Source: CAZPMT01 sp964587655 (lineage in GTDB: Bacteria > Hydrogenedentota > Hydrogenedentia > Hydrogenedentales > SLHB01). From it: a stretch of DNA of 64,000 bases. The stretch spans positions 16,855 to 80,854 of the forward strand of contig CAZPMT010000012.1 in NCBI GenBank assembly GCA_964587655.1, read 5' to 3'. Below are positions 63,015 through 64,000 of the stretch, one piece after another. Both the position numbers and the translations under genes were made by a program. Numbering within the stretch: the first letter of the stretch is position 1; each line of letters opens with the position of its first letter. The notes under the pieces were generated by a model, which did not search any database, was not told where the DNA came from, and worked only from the letters and a program-made list of their open reading frames with translations.

Positions 63015-64000
63015 ATGAGATTGGATAAACTGACGATCAAGGCGCAGGAGGCGCTGTCGGAGGCGATGGACCTTGCTTCGCAGCATGGTCATGCGGAGAT
63101 ATCTTCTTTGCATCTGCTCGATACCCTCGTTTCGCAGGAGAAGGGCGCCGTTGCGTCGATCTTGCAGCGGCTCGGGATCGGGCCGGAACAGGTCCGCTCG
63201 CAGGTGAGTGCGCGGATGGCGTCGCTGCCCAGGATGTCCCCAGTTTGTCAAACAACGACAAACTGTGGGCCGGGCGCGGGCCAGGTTGGACTTAGCCGGG
63301 AGGCGCAGCAGGCGCTTGATGCGGGTTGGAAGCTTGCCCGGAGCGTCAAGGACGAGTACCTGAGCACGGAGCACATCCTTTACGGGATATTGGACAGCCG
63401 TTCGGATTCCGCTGGGCGGCTTCTGGCCGAACTCGGCGTTACGAAGGACGCGCTCCTTGCGGCTCTGAAGGACGTGCGCGGCACGCAGCGCGTGACGGAT
63501 CCGAATGCAGAGGACACGTACGACGCCATTACGAAGTACAGCCGCGACCTGACGCAACTCGCGCGGGCCGGGAAGTTGGATCCCGTCATCGGGCGCGACG
63601 AAGAGATCCGCCGCGTCATCCAAGTGCTCTCGCGCCGGACGAAGAACAACCCCGTCCTGATCGGCGAACCCGGCGTCGGCAAGACGGCCATCGTCGAGGG
63701 ACTGGCGCAGCGCATCGTCGCGGGGGACGTCCCGGAGAGCCTCAAGAACAAGCGCATCGCCGCGCTGGACATGGGCGCGCTGATAGCCGGCGCGAAGTTC
63801 CGCGGCGAGTTCGAGGAACGGCTAAAGGCGGTGCTGCGCGAGGTGCAGGAAGCCGCCGGCAGCATCGTTCTTTTCATTGACGAATTGCACACGCTGGTCG
63901 GCGCGGGCGCGGCGGAAGGCGCGATGGACGCGTCGAACATGCTGAAGCCCGCCCTCGCGCGGGGCGAGTTGCACTGCATCGGCGCGACGACGCTGAACGA
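63015..64000 (+). CDS. clpB: Chaperone ClpB, N-terminal part (3' end outside window)
   Basis: About 328 residues are visible. The Clp N domain ([20 protein letters not shown] to about 155) is followed by the first AAA+ module with Walker [15 protein letters not shown] (217-230), the pore-loop region [16 protein letters not shown] (259-274) and Walker [16 protein letters not shown] (284-298). ClpB resolubilises aggregated proteins with DnaK. The start is ATG 63015 with AAGGAG upstream. Residues 76-84 (PVCQTTTNC) are encoded by a palindromic repeat and look like an in-frame insertion between the two N-domain repeats. Confidence 0.9.
   Translation, partial: MRLDKLTIKAQEALSEAMDLASQHGHAEISSLHLLDTLVSQEKGAVASILQRLGIGPEQVRSQVSARMASLPRMSPVCQTTTNCGPGAGQVGLSREAQQALDAGWKLARSVKDEYLSTEHILYGILDSRSDSAGRLLAELGVTKDALLAALKDVRGTQRVTDPNAEDTYDAITKYSRDLTQLARAGKLDPVIGRDEEIRRVIQVLSRRTKNNPVLIGEPGVGKTAIVEGLAQRIVAGDVPESLKNKRIAALDMGALIAGAKFRGEFEERLKAVLREVQEAAGSIVLFIDELHTLVGAGAAEGAMDASNMLKPALARGELHCIGATTLN
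63241..63265. repeat. CAGTTTGTC palindrome, copy 4, inside clpB
   Basis: CAGTTTGTC-AAACAAC-GACAAACTG, with the same arms and centre as copy 1 at 23080. It sits in the coding sequence of clpB and keeps the reading frame. The encoded residues PVCQTTTNC fall in the loop linking the two N-domain halves, where ClpB families vary in length. Confidence 0.88.

Overview
The window is a high-GC scaffold piece (10-N gap at 21916-21925, genes cut at both ends), most likely from a metagenome-assembled, flagellated Gram-negative bacterium. Evidence for the cell type is a flagellar export operon, an O-antigen ligase, AsmA-like and lipoprotein-sorting-like proteins, and lipobox lipoproteins. A prepilin-type protein with an H-X9-DG-like tail, a PQQ-type beta-propeller, a Tat-type sugar isomerase, a neutral-ceramidase protein, a heparinase and very large secreted proteins recall Planctomycetota / Candidatus Hydrogenedentota genomes. 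I lean to Hydrogenedentota, but this rests on gene flavour, not on a marker tree.

Layout. 1-4.2 kb: AsmA-like C-terminus, zinc-ribbon protein, SPOR protein, ketopantoate reductase and a DUF374 acyltransferase. 4.5-5.7 kb: pyrophosphate-type phosphofructokinase. 5.8-8.96 kb: an IS1-like transposable element, AT-richer than its surroundings by eye, with terminal inverted repeats and an imperfect 8-bp target duplication; it carries a higBA toxin-antitoxin operon and small passenger genes. 9-17 kb: ceramidase/C45 double-amidase fusion, membrane and periplasmic proteins, heparinase. 17-20.5 kb: O-antigen ligase and UDP-glucose dehydrogenase. 20.7-26.4 kb: beta-propeller, gap, prepilin, sugar isomerase, lipoprotein, MFS transporter. 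26.5-30.9 kb: BlaI/BlaR1-like pair in which the sensor carries a long beta-sandwich tail, with a candidate operator. 31-41 kb: mannose-1-phosphate guanylyltransferase, an ABC ATPase/lipoprotein pair without permease, threonine synthase, and a rhamnose/AI-2-type sugar ABC transporter with a fused ATPase-permease. 41-48 kb: flhG-flhF-flhA-flhB-fliR-fliQ on the minus strand. 48.3-50.1 kb: decayed mobile DNA (frameshifted transposase, its HTH partner, a DNA methyltransferase remnant) next to a CAU tRNA. 50.3-54 kb: dnaG-rpoD with a strong promoter. 54.8-57.6 kb: giant secreted protein. 58-62.7 kb: sulfate ABC transporter under an Rrf2 regulator with a clear promoter/operator. 63 kb to the end: clpB, cut by the window.

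The most unusual layer is small repeated DNA. A 25-bp palindrome, CAGTTTGTC-N7-GACAAACTG, occurs four times, once in frame inside clpB. Four sequence-unrelated hairpins share one architecture (29-37 bp near-perfect arms, 34-38 nt loops). Two further 27-bp palindromes have GTAGGWC ends, and one of them donates a stop codon. Together with the cargo-bearing IS1-like element these are the best candidates for undescribed biology here. All calls come from reading the sequence; no searches were run.
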